Assembly (NCBI GenBank): GCA_023101725.1
Contig: JALJCO010003433.1
Span: 645,914-709,913 of the forward strand
Origin: Atherinomorus stipes
Taxonomy: Eukaryota > Chordata > Actinopteri > Atheriniformes > Atherinidae
Length of the DNA: 64,000 bases
Reading direction: 5' to 3'
The notes below the pieces were generated by a model that ran no database searches, was not told where the DNA came from, and saw only the letters and a list, made by a program, of their open reading frames with translations. Shown here one piece after another: positions 1 to 19,831 of this stretch. A program made the translations under genes and the position numbers. How positions within the stretch are numbered: position 1 is the stretch's first letter; each line of letters begins with the position of its first letter.

Positions 1-8635
<8,635 letters not shown>

Positions 8636-8900
8636 TGTTATTTAAGATTTTCTCCGTCCTCCTCCGGTGTTGTTATTCCTAAAACCGTCTTCGTTGTTTC
8701 ACCGGTGCTCGGCAGACCCTCCCAGGGTAGGCCTCATCCACAGCCACGTCCCTCGCGTGCTGATTGTTAACGATCAAGACACGGGCACGCTGTGTAGCTC
8801 AAGGTAGAAGACGGCGGATTCCCTCGGAGGCCTCGAAGTCTCCGGGTATCCCAAACCCGCCTTTATGTTATCCTTAAGCGGGGATCCCCAACATAGCTCT
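8636..8900 (-). promoter_or_regulatory. tlk2: tlk2 non-coding first exon and promoter region (approximate)
   Basis: The first coding tlk2 exon begins at a splice acceptor (CTGCAG, exon start 7568) two bases before its ATG, so a 5' untranslated exon must lie upstream. On the minus strand a good donor (ACA|GTGAGTATG) ends a possible exon at 8636. The DNA from there to about 8960 is clearly richer in GC and CpG than its surroundings, as expected for a housekeeping promoter. The transcription start cannot be fixed from sequence; 8900 is a rough limit. Confidence 0.5.
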
Positions 8901-9239
8901 CTTTCCGAGAACCATACCGTTCGTTGGTCTGGTGTCTCCTCTCCACACAATGGCGACCCTGGAGAATCTGCGTTTTTCTAGCAGGTATAAATAATGTCTT
9001 TAAGCTAACGTTAGTTACCCCCTATCGGTATCTCCCCCGGTGGTGCGATGATTTTAGGGTCCTGGCTTTCAGCTCGATCAAAACAAAGTTCGGGTGCAGT
9101 CTCCTGACTAGCTGCAGGGAAGAAACCAATCTGTTTTCGGAAGTTGTTTTGTGGGAAGCGTTTCAGTTGAATCCGGATCGATTCGGTTCGGTTCTCATGT
9201 TTTTGCAATGTAAACAATAATCAGTAAAATCTCATATTT

Positions 9240-11714
9240 TCTCGTGAGATCGTTCAAGTATTTTTCACCTTCCTTCTGTCCACGCCTGCCCCAAATCTCT
9301 TTTCTGGACCAATAGCAAACCCCTGCCTACACAATACAATTAAACTGCGCCCACCCACCCACACAACAAGTGATAGATTATTATAGGAAAGTTCCATCTC
9401 AGTATTGTTCATGGTAACATACAACTTACTTAATAAATATACTGCTAAACTATGTTTTTGAACCATCACACAAACCAGTTATTACGATATTGGCTTTAAA
9501 CTGCTCATGAACAATTTGACAAGCAATTATAAAATCCTATTTCTTTGAAAACTTGTAAGGGTTGACACAGAACAAAAGTAAAATCTGTTCATTTGTGTAA
9601 ATCTTTATCTAACAGGTTCACAATAAATGAATGATTAAAAAAAAAAAAAAAAAAAAAAAAAACACTTTCATATCTTCCCAACAACAAACAGCTTGTAATT
9701 AATTTAAAGTCGGCAACACACTGTTTTACCACTTTCATCAGCCTAATAATTTGGGAATTGATACTGAATACAAACGTTTTGCAACAAGAATTATTTCCCA
9801 ATTATGTCAGGTGTTCAAAGGTCTAATTTTCCTCATGACATGGGTCACATTTTCAGTAGAAACATATCTGGACAGCAGGTATAAGAGCACATTGTCTAAC
9901 GACACTGTTGCAAGTCATTACCTTACGGGAGTATAATGCATGTCTCTCTGAAATTCCAGTACATGAACTTTTCTCTTTGGTAACTCAAATGTAAGTCACC
10001 AATGCCACCCCCATATCATCACAGAGGTCGATCTCCATCAACTTTCACTGATAACCTGGTTGGTCTCTTTTATATCTTTGGCGTGAAGAACCTAATGAAA
10101 ATTTCCTCCAGAAGCAGCTGAAACGTGGACTCATTTGGTTAGAAAACACATGTCCAGTACTCCCCAGAAGAAGTCATAAGGCCATGCCTACAGAATTTAG
10201 TTTCTGAAGTTTATAAATAGCTTTCTCTTTATATAATAAAGTTTCCGGTTATATATCTAAATGTAGCAATGGACTGTGTTCAGTAAATACTTGCCCAAGG
10301 TATCTCACAGCTCATGTGTCTATACACATTTTTTAGTGCTAAGTCATCACAGAGGAGCCAGTGCAACCTAAGGATAGACAGCAGCACTCGCACTGGTTTG
10401 TTTGGCTCAGCCAAGGTCTGAAACAGACATGATAGGACTGTACTACTGTCCAGTAAAAAAAAAATGTCTGAAAATGATTTCATTTTCAAAGGAATAACAG
10501 CCCTGAACAAAGAACAAGGAAGATTGTAGATCCAGGCCAGTAAAAGAGAGAATTCAGATCTTAAGAGTTTGAAACACTACAGAAGCATAATAGTGCTCAC
10601 CTTGTCTCAGAATATTAACTCTGATCCATAAAGCTTATCTTTACACCCTACACAAAGAATATTAGTTTAATGAATCTATTACCTGTATACAGGTTTTCCT
10701 TTGTGAAAAAAAATCATGCCATGGCAAAAAAGGAATCTTAAATCACATATACTGAAAAAATATTGGATATCTAAAATTGGCTGAGTTTTTAAACATTTGC
10801 AAATGAGGAAAGTGTACATTTATTGAGGAATTTTGATTGAATTCTGTGATTTTCAGTGGTAGTTCTGGAATTAGGTTGTTCACACATCCAGAAATTTTTC
10901 TAGGCAAGAAACACATCTATACGGGCTTGGGTGGCATGGCAACTTCTTTTGCAATGAAACCTGAAGGTTTGCAGGTCCAGTACATCCAAATTTGGTGTCT
11001 GGTATTTGCCATTACTCACAGTTATTTCTTCAGACTCGCTAAATCTTCTCACAAAATTGTGAATGTTAGGTGACTAAAGTTGCATTGAAAAATATATTGA
11101 TGACTCTTGGACAAAGTTCTGCTCAACCCTTTATTGGGCCCTCATTAAAATTCTTGGAAAAGTAAAATTTCAACCACAAAGATGAGTTTTACTGTGACAT
11201 TGGAAGATGTTACAAGACTTAAACACATTTGCTTTTGTCTGAAATAACACAAGTTCTGAAGTCGTAAGTGGTCAGTGCAAAGGCGTCTTCTCATTTTATA
11301 TTGAAAATGAAGTATCTGGGATATAACCTGATCTTTGATGACTGGTTGTAAGAAATTCATGGGGTTGTATGATTTCATGGAGGAGCATACAGAGGTATTT
11401 TCTATGTTCAATAAAGTGGTTCCTTGCCTGATAAAGGATTAACAAAAGGTGAGCTATGGTCCATCCTTGTTTGAAAAGACTAAATCTTTGATGGATGCTG
11501 CTTTCATGATGCTGCAATCATGACACCCTTACTTGTTACTTACTTGAGTTTAGATATGCAATCACTTTATAATTTTTTCTGTTGTCTTTTCTCACAGCAG
11601 TTTGCATGCGATGATGGCAATAAATTTGTGATTTGTTTATGTTTTCTGCCTAGTTGGTCACTAAAACACTAAAAATAATTAATTTGTACTTATGTTAGTA
11701 AGAAAAGAAACCCA
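9240..11714. other. Spacer between tlk2 and mettl2, no gene seen
   Basis: AT-rich DNA with an A-tract of about 27 bases at 9636-9662. None of the short ORFs resembles a known protein. I see no convincing exon. Confidence 0.55.
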
Positions 11715-12182
11715 AAACAATTCCATAAAAGATGGGTCATCGTGTAAATTAAAAATAAAATGGAATTCAATGATTTACAAATTTAAAAACCCACATTTTA
11801 TTCCAAATAGAGCATAAAGAACACATCAGATGGTGAAACTGAGACATTTTACCATTAAATGGAAAATATTGACTCATTTTGAAATTGATGGTAGCAGCAC
11901 ACCATTAAAAAGCTGGAACAGTGGGATATTTATCATTGTAATATCCTCTGCTCTCTCATTAACCGTCTATAAACACCTGTGAGGTGAGGAGACCCGTTGC
12001 TAGAGTTTTAGGAGAGGAATGTTGTCCCATTCTTGTGTAATGCAGGGTTCTAGCTGCTCAACAGTCCAGGAACTTTGTTGAGGGCTTTTTCATTCTATGA
12101 TGCATCAGATGTTTTCTGTTGGTGAAAGGTTTGGACCAGAGGCAGACCAGTTCAGCACCCAGACTCTCCTGAAAAGCCACGT

Positions 12183-12310
12183 TGTTGCAATGAATGCAAT
12201 GTCCAATCCAATTCAATCCAATCTCATCCAACCCAATCCAACTTTGTTTACTGTATAAAGCACTTTAAACAATCACACTGGACCAAAGGGCTGTACAGAA
12301 AATAAAACCA
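12183..12310 (-). mobile_element. Retroelement 3' tail inserted in the older transposon
   Basis: Repeats of tccaatccaa followed by ctttgtttactgtataaagcactttaaacaa and ending in A-rich DNA at 12300-12327. This is the kind of 3' end found on many fish SINE/LINE copies, in reverse orientation: ...AGTGCTTTATACAGTAAACAAAG then (TTGGA)n. Confidence 0.6.
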
Positions 12311-12624
12311 AGATAAAAAAAAAAAAAAATCAAGGAATAATTCACGGTACGTGATTTAGCATGCTCTCGCTCAGATATTCAAGATCTTCCCTTAAAGAAA
12401 TGTAATTAATATGAGAGCAGATGTTTAGCGAAAACATCTGTCCTTTTTCACACTGATGGAGCCTTTGCAGACGTATGTATAGTATACATACAGATGTATA
12501 ATATGTAGGCTATGCTGCTCACACCATGTTGTCACAAACTAAAAAACACGAAATCCCCCATGGTTTTAGGGCACTTTCAAACAGAGTTGTGTTGCTGATG
12601 GAGTCATGGTTTGTGTGGTTGAGT

Positions 12625-12780
12625 GCAGGGATGCACGATATTGGAATTTTGGCCGATATCCGATATGCCGATATTTTAAAACTCATGTGGCCGATAAACG
12701 ATGTCGATACCGATATTGAAGCTGAAAAAAATGATCAGTCATTGCAAATAGCAGTTTTGTTATCCGTTTCAGACACTTTG
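12625..12780. mobile_element. Fragment of a hAT-like element (one end only)
   Basis: Begins cagggatgcacgatattgg and continues with alternating CCGATATCCGATATGCCGATAT phrases, typical of the termini of common non-autonomous hAT elements in fish. No matching opposite end is seen nearby, so the copy is truncated. Confidence 0.5.
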
Positions 12781-12789
12781 AAAAATAGG

Positions 12790-13085
12790 GGTGGGAAAAA
12801 TATTGATACACTGAAATATTGTCATATTTTCATATGCCGATATCAAATTGATATTTAAAAACACGGTATCAATCTATTTTACTGACAAAAATCTTGCGAG
12901 ATTTCATCATTCTGTTAAAACTCTTGCGAGATTTTGTTAGTAAAATAGATCAATACTGCCTTTTTAAATGTCAATATGATATCAGCGTATGAAAATATTG
13001 CAAAATTTTCACGAATTCTCACAAGATTTCATTACAGAATGATAAAATCTCGCAAGATTTCGTTAGTAAAATAGATTTAACTAAC
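12790..13085. repeat. Palindromic repeat element
   Basis: Sequence folds back about a centre near 12905: ggtatcaatctattttactgac...cttgcgagatttc on the left pairs with cttgcgagattttgttagtaaaatagatcaatact on the right, and the flanking CATATTTTCATATGCCGATATCA pairs with TGATATCAGCGTATGAAAATATTG. A further partial copy of the inner arm follows to about 13080. Non-coding. Confidence 0.65.
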
Positions 13086-13575
13086 TTCGTCTCAAGATCA
13101 TGAATACCTAGTTGACTTTTGGGTTTGTCCCTCACACAAAGAGATTCCTCCTGATTTACTGAATCTTTAGATAATTTTATACACTGTAGATGGGCGGATT
13201 ATCATTTAATACTCAGTCATGTTACCGACCTGTTACCAAATGTCCCTCCAGTTGCTTTTGATTTGTGCATATTATTTTTTCTGCCTTCCCTTCCTCCAAC
13301 TTCTTTTCAAGTATTTCTGACATCGATTTCAAAATGACCTAATATTTACCATGAAATGATGAAGTGTCCCTATCAATATCTGATATGTTATTTATGTACG
13401 ATTGGGAACAAAATATAGATTTATAACATTTGCAAATCATTGTATTTTCTTTTTATTAACATTTTATGTGACATCCCAGCTATTTTGGAATTGTGATTTA
13501 AGTTTTTGTTGAATTGTAATTTAGTTTGTAACAAGTAAAATACTCAGAAGTCTTAATTAAATCTTTAATTCTGCA

Positions 13576-13581
<6 letters not shown>

Positions 13582-13656
<75 letters not shown>
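13582..13656. repeat. 75-base adenine homopolymer
   Basis: An uninterrupted run of A on the plus strand. On the minus strand it is a T-run lying 27 bases past the mettl2 polyadenylation signal. It is unusually long, and its true length may be uncertain because homopolymers are error-prone in assembly. Confidence 0.9.
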
Positions 13657-13658
<2 letters not shown>

Positions 13659-13682
13659 CATTAACTCTTAGAAATCATGCAA

Positions 13683-13688
13683 TTTATT
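13683..13688 (-). promoter_or_regulatory. mettl2: Likely polyadenylation signal of mettl2 (AATAAA)
   Basis: Reads AATAAA on the minus strand, about 290 bases after the mettl2 stop codon. It is followed within 30 bases by a very T-rich stretch, which would serve as the downstream U-rich element. No other perfect signal lies closer to the stop as far as I can see. Confidence 0.6.
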
Positions 13689-13979
13689 CCAAAACATCAG
13701 CTGATTAAAAACAATGTCTATCACAATAGAAACCTTTTGACAGGGGTTACCAGCCCCAGCAGAAAGTCATCCTTCTTGTAGCCAGGGTTGCCATCCTATA
13801 AGCATGAAACAACTCCATCTGCACGCTGGTAGCTGAAACAGTACTGTCCCGTTACTTCCTCTTCATCACAACCACTATAAATCTTAAATCCAAACATCAT
13901 CACCAGCAGTTTAGCTCCTAGTTTCAGTTCCAGATATAGATGAGGCCAGGTGGATTCTCTCCTCTACCCACCCCACGTC

Positions 13980-16531
13980 TCATGAGGCCTTGCGGTACTT
14001 GCACTGAATCCACACCCTGTACATGGTGAGCTGTTTCCCTCGGTTCACCTGAAGCCGTCTGTCCACAAGGTTCTGCACTTTTTCCAGTCCAGCCTCAGTG
14101 AACAGCTCATGAAGCTCATCTGAAAGAAACAAAGCACAGAAATATTCTCATACGGGACTGAAGAGTGACTGCAAAGTAATGTTATGATATGTTATTAAGT
14201 GATCTTTATTTTTTACCCTGAGTGAAGAAATATACTCGTGTTCCATCACCTCGGACATAAAAGTTTTCTGAAAGACATCTTCCTGTGAAGAATAGACACT
14301 CGACATTTAAAAAGGAAAATTCACTGATACCTATGATCAGTTTAATATGGTATAAACACCCCTAACTCATGTTTGAGCTGGACCTTCTTTTAAAGATTAT
14401 TACAGATTTTTTTTTTCTTTTCAGCCAAATAAGTCACTTATGAAAAATTTTACATGTGCATGATCTCAGTAATTACACCTTTATCTGAAACAGATGGGAT
14501 GTCCAACCTTTCTTGAAGCGAAGTTGAGCCATGTCATAGCGTCCGTAGTCTCTGAGCAGCATCATCCCGCCAGGCTTCAGCAGGCGCGCTAACCTGCTGA
14601 TGGATGCCTGCATCCTGAGAGACGGAGGAATCCGTTACACAAGTCTGCCATGTGTGAGACTAACTGAAAACTGAAGCCAGGAGAAATAAGGTACAGGAAT
14701 AAGTTCATACTTGTTAGGTTGCAGCGCTGATAGCACAAAGATTAGCACTATAACATCAAGGGTTCCATCGGGAATGGGGTAATCTGCCTCCACGTCACTC
14801 AAGTCGTGAACAAACGCGAAGCAGCGCTCAGAGGTGTACTCTGGGTTTGACTGATGACAAATAACAATAATTAGTTAGCTCAAACGCCTGGAAATGACTA
14901 TACACCCTCCTCTGATCATGTCAAACTTCTGACCTTGACCAACTCCACAGCAGTGCTGGAGAAGTCGCAGCAGTAAACAAAGAGCCCGGGGTCACTGCAA
15001 ATAGCAAAGCTGCAGTTAGAGATTCAGATGACAACAAGAGTCTTTTTCAAATCTCAAAATGTTTGTCTGATATGATCTTACTTGTTGGTCTTGAGAATTG
15101 GGAAAACTGTGTTCCCCACACCACAACCAACCTGCAAAGAATACGAGTCATACAGTATCCATCAGTTTTTTTCTTCTTACACTGTTCTTGGCTCAAAAGT
15201 GGACTCAAAGACATTCAGTTTGACCGTATCTGATTACATAAAAATAATCTCTCACCTCCAGAATGCGATATGTGGCAGAAGAGCCAGGAAAGTCACAGTT
15301 GTCAAAATCCCTGCATTGTTTCAGATCTAGACCATCCTGCTGGCTGTCATCTGGGCCTGACACACCTGGATGAGAATCATGGTTCAGGCTACACTGAGGG
15401 GCTAACTCTGGGAACTCTGTGAAGAGCCAGTGACGGTCTTTGAAGAAACGATTCTCGTGGATTGTGTAAAACTCATTCCAGTATTCATTGGCCCTGCTGT
15501 CATATTCCTCTGTTTGGGAAAATAAAAGGAAAGGTATCGTAGTAAAGTTGTTATTGTAGTGGTAAAATAGCACATTAAAAACACTGCTGTACATATGATT
15601 TGACAAATACTCAACATTAAATTCTTTTGGGACAATTTCATTGAAATGGAGGTTCTTTGTGTTCAATTATTAGACATCTGTGGTATCAAAAAATTATATT
15701 TGCATGATACATAACATATATGCACCCTCTCATTAGCACAATGGATGTAAAAAGCACTGCTGATGTTTTTCTCTTGACTGAAAGTATTTATATTTATGTA
15801 AACAATTCCTGCATGTATGTGTTATGAGATGTGCTGCACAGCCATAATGCTACCTTGCTTCTCTGGAGGTAGTGGCTGACTGTTTTCTAAGACTTTCTTC
15901 TTTGCAGCTTCTTCTTGTTCATCAGTCCACTCCACATTGTCCCTGTTGACCGGAAAACATCATTATCTGGAGTGGATAAAGAGATGTGTTGCCTCGCATA
16001 AACACTTGGCAGTGCTGTGATGCCTGAAGATAAAGGCTTTCTTGTGGCATTCAGGCAACAACTCGTAATTTGGAGCTCCCTACAGCTGTAATTATTTTGT
16101 GACAAAAATCATAAACGAGTGATGCTACATGAACCATACCAAACCTGATTTTTAGTAAACGCAAAATTTAAAACAATAAATACAACATTTCTTAATACGG
16201 GACAATAGCTACCGAGCAATACACTTACTATTATTACTATTTCTTCATCCAACAAAGAATAAAAACAAAATAAACCATGACTGAAGTTATAGACTTTAAA
16301 CTACACAAGGGAACCAGAATGTCCCATCCAGAAGATGCACATGAACATCTCTGAGCCTGGACGGGTCTCTGCTACCAACCATGCGTTGTGTTGAAAAACC
16401 TGTCGCGGGTCTGTAAGAAAACGTGTCCCGAACTGCGGTCTCTTTGAGTCTTCGGTGGAGGAATTTGTCAGAATCAACCCAGGTTCCCCGCAGCCACCCT
16501 CCACTCCGTCCACGGTGTGGAGCGCCGCCAT
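13980..16531 (-). CDS. mettl2: tRNA N(3)-methylcytidine methyltransferase METTL2, nine exons
   Basis: SAM-dependent methyltransferase that, in mammals, makes 3-methylcytidine at position 32 of certain tRNAs (Thr and Arg isoacceptors; DALRD3 assists for Arg). Exons: 16380-16531, 15854-15942, 15256-15509, 15082-15131, 14934-14994, 14711-14850, 14508-14614, 14217-14282, 13980-14119. All phases join cleanly to 352 residues, close to human METTL2A (378). Landmarks: [21 protein letters not shown] near residue 32-51, [15 protein letters not shown] near 97, SAM motif [14 protein letters not shown] near 163-176, [12 protein letters not shown] near 188, [15 protein letters not shown] near 265-280, and a C-terminus ending [12 protein letters not shown]. 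The chosen ATG at 16531 (MAALHTVDG) lies in a GC-rich first exon. An upstream in-frame ATG at 16591 would add 20 residues without family support. The linker after FPELAPQ is shorter and differs from mammals, as expected for this variable region. Confidence 0.97.
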
Positions 16532-16619
16532 GGTGGATCTGACGCGGCGGAAGAAGAGGCGGAGTTCTATCAGTGTTGCGTTCAGGGACAAGTGAATATA
16601 TTGAAATTATAAGGATAGT

Positions 16620-18088
16620 TCAAGGGGAATATGGTTTAGTGTTTAATGAATACATGTCACACAATTATCATTATTACGTGTTTTAGATAATTGCTCTGAT
16701 GCCTTTACACGATTATTTGATAATTTAATATAACAGAAATAAAGAAATAAACCAGAGGAAATTCAAACGTAAAGTGTAAAATGTAATGTCAAATGTAGAA
16801 TGTAGAATGTAAAGTAAAACCATGATTTGAATGATGATTGAATGGTCATGATTTCCTTGAGTACTTTGTACTTTTCCATTTGATTCAATTGGTATATGCA
16901 GTATTTGTTTTACCCAACTACATTTTAAGAGTTTTAGCTACCCTATTTTTTTGCCTTTTAGATCAAAATCAAAACAATTTCAGACCCTATCTTTTTATTT
17001 ATTTTTTAACTGGAAGCTGTTTAGGGTAGTAGCTTAGCCTATACGTAGGCCTAGTTCCAATATATACCAACATTTTTCTTCTAGCCTACTTACAGTGATA
17101 GAAAGCACCTTCTTTTTCGATGCATGACATATGTTTGTTTATTTACTGAATTTGACAATAGATTTTTTTTTCACAACAAATATTAGTGTAGGATCTGAAT
17201 ACATGTGGCACCTACATTGCACACTAGAGGGAGCCATATACTACCATTATTTTTTATATCAGTTGCGTGCATGCACAAGATTGTAGCTAAATCTATATCC
17301 ACTTATGCTTTTTAAAAGAAGCACACAATTTATGTTTCTTATCTCATGCAGAGTTGTACTGTTTACATTAGTCATACATTTACAAATCCACTTGTGTGAT
17401 ATTGGACAGGATCCAAACTTAGGCTTTGGCCATTTAGCACAGTCTACTGTAAACCCTTAAGCACAATCCCTTTTTGTTTGTGACTTAAGGAATATATCTG
17501 GCAATTTTACAATTCACAGTAAAAATAATAGTTATTAGCCTACTCAGTTAGCCTATTTCCGATGAAAAGTAACGTAATTACAAATGCGATAATATAGATT
17601 TTGTGTGTACAGTAAAGTCAACATGTCATTTATTCTACTAAGAATGAACTAAGATGATTTTCAAAATCATTTAATCTTTTACCACCTCCCTGCAACATTC
17701 ACAAAATAATAACCTGTGATCATATGCACAAGACAGCAAAAATGCCACATGATGCAGCATGTCTAAATACGGTCGAAAAACCTACATTATCATTCAAAAA
17801 AAGAAAAGAAAAAAAAAATCAAACTTGGATGAACAAGTGCGCAAAATCTGCTTTTACATTAATGTTAATGTCTAAACCGACTGGACAACAGAGAGGCAAA
17901 AGAACAGTCAGGAAACCAGAGTCTAAATTTACTCATCAGGAAATGCAATATTCTTGCGGAGTGCTGCATTGAGTGTTGACAGAATGCAGCCTGGCACGTT
18001 AAGTAAACAGGTTAGAGTGAAATAAGCAGATGAATTCATCTTCTTCAAATGTGATACCAAATAACAGGTAAATTAATTATGCTGCAAT
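16620..18088. other. Spacer between mettl2 and itgb3, no gene seen
   Basis: AT-rich unique-looking DNA upstream of mettl2, including a short degenerate repeat of aatgtaaa/aatgtaga near 16770-16815. The mettl2 promoter should lie just above 16540. No exon recognised. Confidence 0.5.
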
Positions 18089-18148
18089 CTCTATAGAGCA
18101 TTGGCAGTATATTGCTCTAGAGCAATATACTGCCAATGCTCTATAGAG
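18089..18148. repeat. Perfect 60-bp palindrome
   Basis: Two 30-base arms with no spacer, centred between 18118 and 18119 (...tattgctct|agagcaata...). The motif tatagagcattggc occurs once more right after the right arm, giving an A-A'-A arrangement. The sequence could form a long hairpin or cruciform. It sits at the edge of the repeat block to its right. Confidence 0.95.
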
Positions 18149-19060
18149 CATTGGCAACATATTACTATTGCTCCGCGTTTATTCCGGATTATTATTATTT
18201 TTCAGTTTCCGCCCTTTTTTTTGACGGCCTACTAGTCCCAGGGCTTTGCCAGCACCCCCACAAAAGTTATATCAAAACGTGCGTCTCGGCCTGGATCGGT
18301 GTGCTTGTTATTTGTCCGTACAAAACTCAAACGGTGTTCACGCAATTCGCAAAAAACTGCGATTTTCGGTCCCATAGGAATGAATGGGATTTGGTCGGAA
18401 ACAGCCGAGTAAAAAACCAAGAACCCAGGTCACTTTGGACCTCTATAGCTCAGCCATACCATAACATAGAAACACCATTCAAAGTTTAAACGGGTCACGA
18501 AAGCTGAAACTTTCACCATGTGAAAGGAAATGTACATATCTGTTACGGTTTTGACACAATGGTAAGTTACGTTTTAGGAAAAATCCAAAAAATCCCAAAA
18601 TCCCTCCGCACTCTAGCCGCACTCTAACTTTTGAAGCATTTCCAACTTTGAAACAAATGGCCATAACTCCCACACCGTTCATCGTACAGACATAATTTTT
18701 ACATCAAAACGTTGGAAATCTTGTTGGCTTCATTTCATCCTTCCGCACATTTTTTGCTCAGACGCACCGTTTTCGAACTACGGCTCTCGGAATCTTAGAA
18801 AGTCACCATTTTGCTCCTATACGTCTCCATTGTAATCTAGACGGAAAGCTCAAAAAGCCCTGATTCTTAAAACTGTCACCATTTAAATTCTGTTCCACTT
18901 AGGATAAAATAAAATACATTCCTGAGTTCCTGAAAGCCTCATGGCGCTCACGGTGAAAAAAATTATTTTGATATCTGTTACGGTTTTCTCGCAGTGGGCG
19001 ATTCAGCATTTTCCCATAGAAAACTAAGGCATAAAGTCTCTAACTGAAATTAACTGACAT
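18149..19060. repeat. Unclassified dispersed-repeat-like block
   Basis: Non-coding sequence with a higher GC content than its surroundings, containing phrases such as gacggcctactagtcccag, aaacgtgcgtctcggcctgg and cccataggaatgaatggg. I associate these with a common, poorly annotated fish repeat. It begins at the palindrome, which suggests both belong to one element. No ORF or TSD could be established. Confidence 0.45.
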
Positions 19061-19213
19061 TCTGTGACACACACACACAGACAGGTGCTGCGTTGTCATG
19101 ACAACCTAAGCAGTTCTCCCTGCTGTGTTAATTAGTTTCACCTTTGACTTAATTCCTCATCTATAAACCAATGTATGATCAAACTGGAGGTTCAAATCCA
19201 CTGAGGTCATCAT

Positions 19214-19760
19214 GACTGTCCCTCTGTCCACTTATTTGGTGTCTCACCATGTCCTCAATACTAGAACTCTCTCTCTTTATATTCAAACATGTCTGTGCTT
19301 CCTTTCTCAGTCTTCCTCTCCCCTTGAACCCTCTGTTCACCAGTCTTGGCCTCCTGTCAGTCCTGTGGATGATCTATCTTTCTGTCTGTCTGTGTCTTTC
19401 TGCCTCACGGTCTCTGTCTCGCTAACAGTCTGTCTCACAGTCTATGTCTCATTCACAGTCTATCTCACAGTCTCTGTCTCACTTACAGTCTGTCTCAAAG
19501 TCTATGTCTCATTCACAGTCTATCTCACAGTCTCTGTTCGACTCACAGTCTGTCTCTGTCTCACTCACAGTTCGACTCACAGTCTGTCTCTGTCTCACTC
19601 ACAGTTCGACTCACAGTCTGTCTCTGTCTCACTCACAGTTCGACTCACAGTCTGTTTCTCACTTACAGTCTGTCTCACAGTGTCTGTCTCTCAGTGTCTT
19701 AGTATCTGTCTGTCACATTGTCTGTCTGTATGTCTGTGTCACAGTATCTATCTATCTATC

Positions 19761-19831
<71 letters not shown>

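Larger units (their letters stand above)
11720..13500. mobile_element. Decayed long-TIR DNA transposon carrying nested insertions
   Basis: The left part (about 11720-12180) and right part (about 13135-13500) have imperfect inverted ends roughly 180 bases long: the left phrase beginning near 11757 (ggaattcaatgatttacaaa) reappears inverted near 13420-13450, and the GACCTAATATTTACCATGAAATG type sequence near 13335-13360 pairs with 11840-11875. The internal text (gaatgttgtcccattcttgtgtaatgcagg; continued near 12375-12420 after an interruption) matches a DNA transposon family I know to be abundant in fish, whose exact name I cannot give. No intact transposase ORF remains. It is split by a retroelement tail (about 12183-12310), a hAT-like fragment (about 12625-12780) and a palindromic element (about 12790-13085). 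Confidence 0.75.

Noticed and set aside
8924..9220. 98-codon plus-strand open frame near the tlk2 promoter
   Set aside because: No family likeness and low coding character; only the short ATG at 8950 in another frame is kept as a weak observation.
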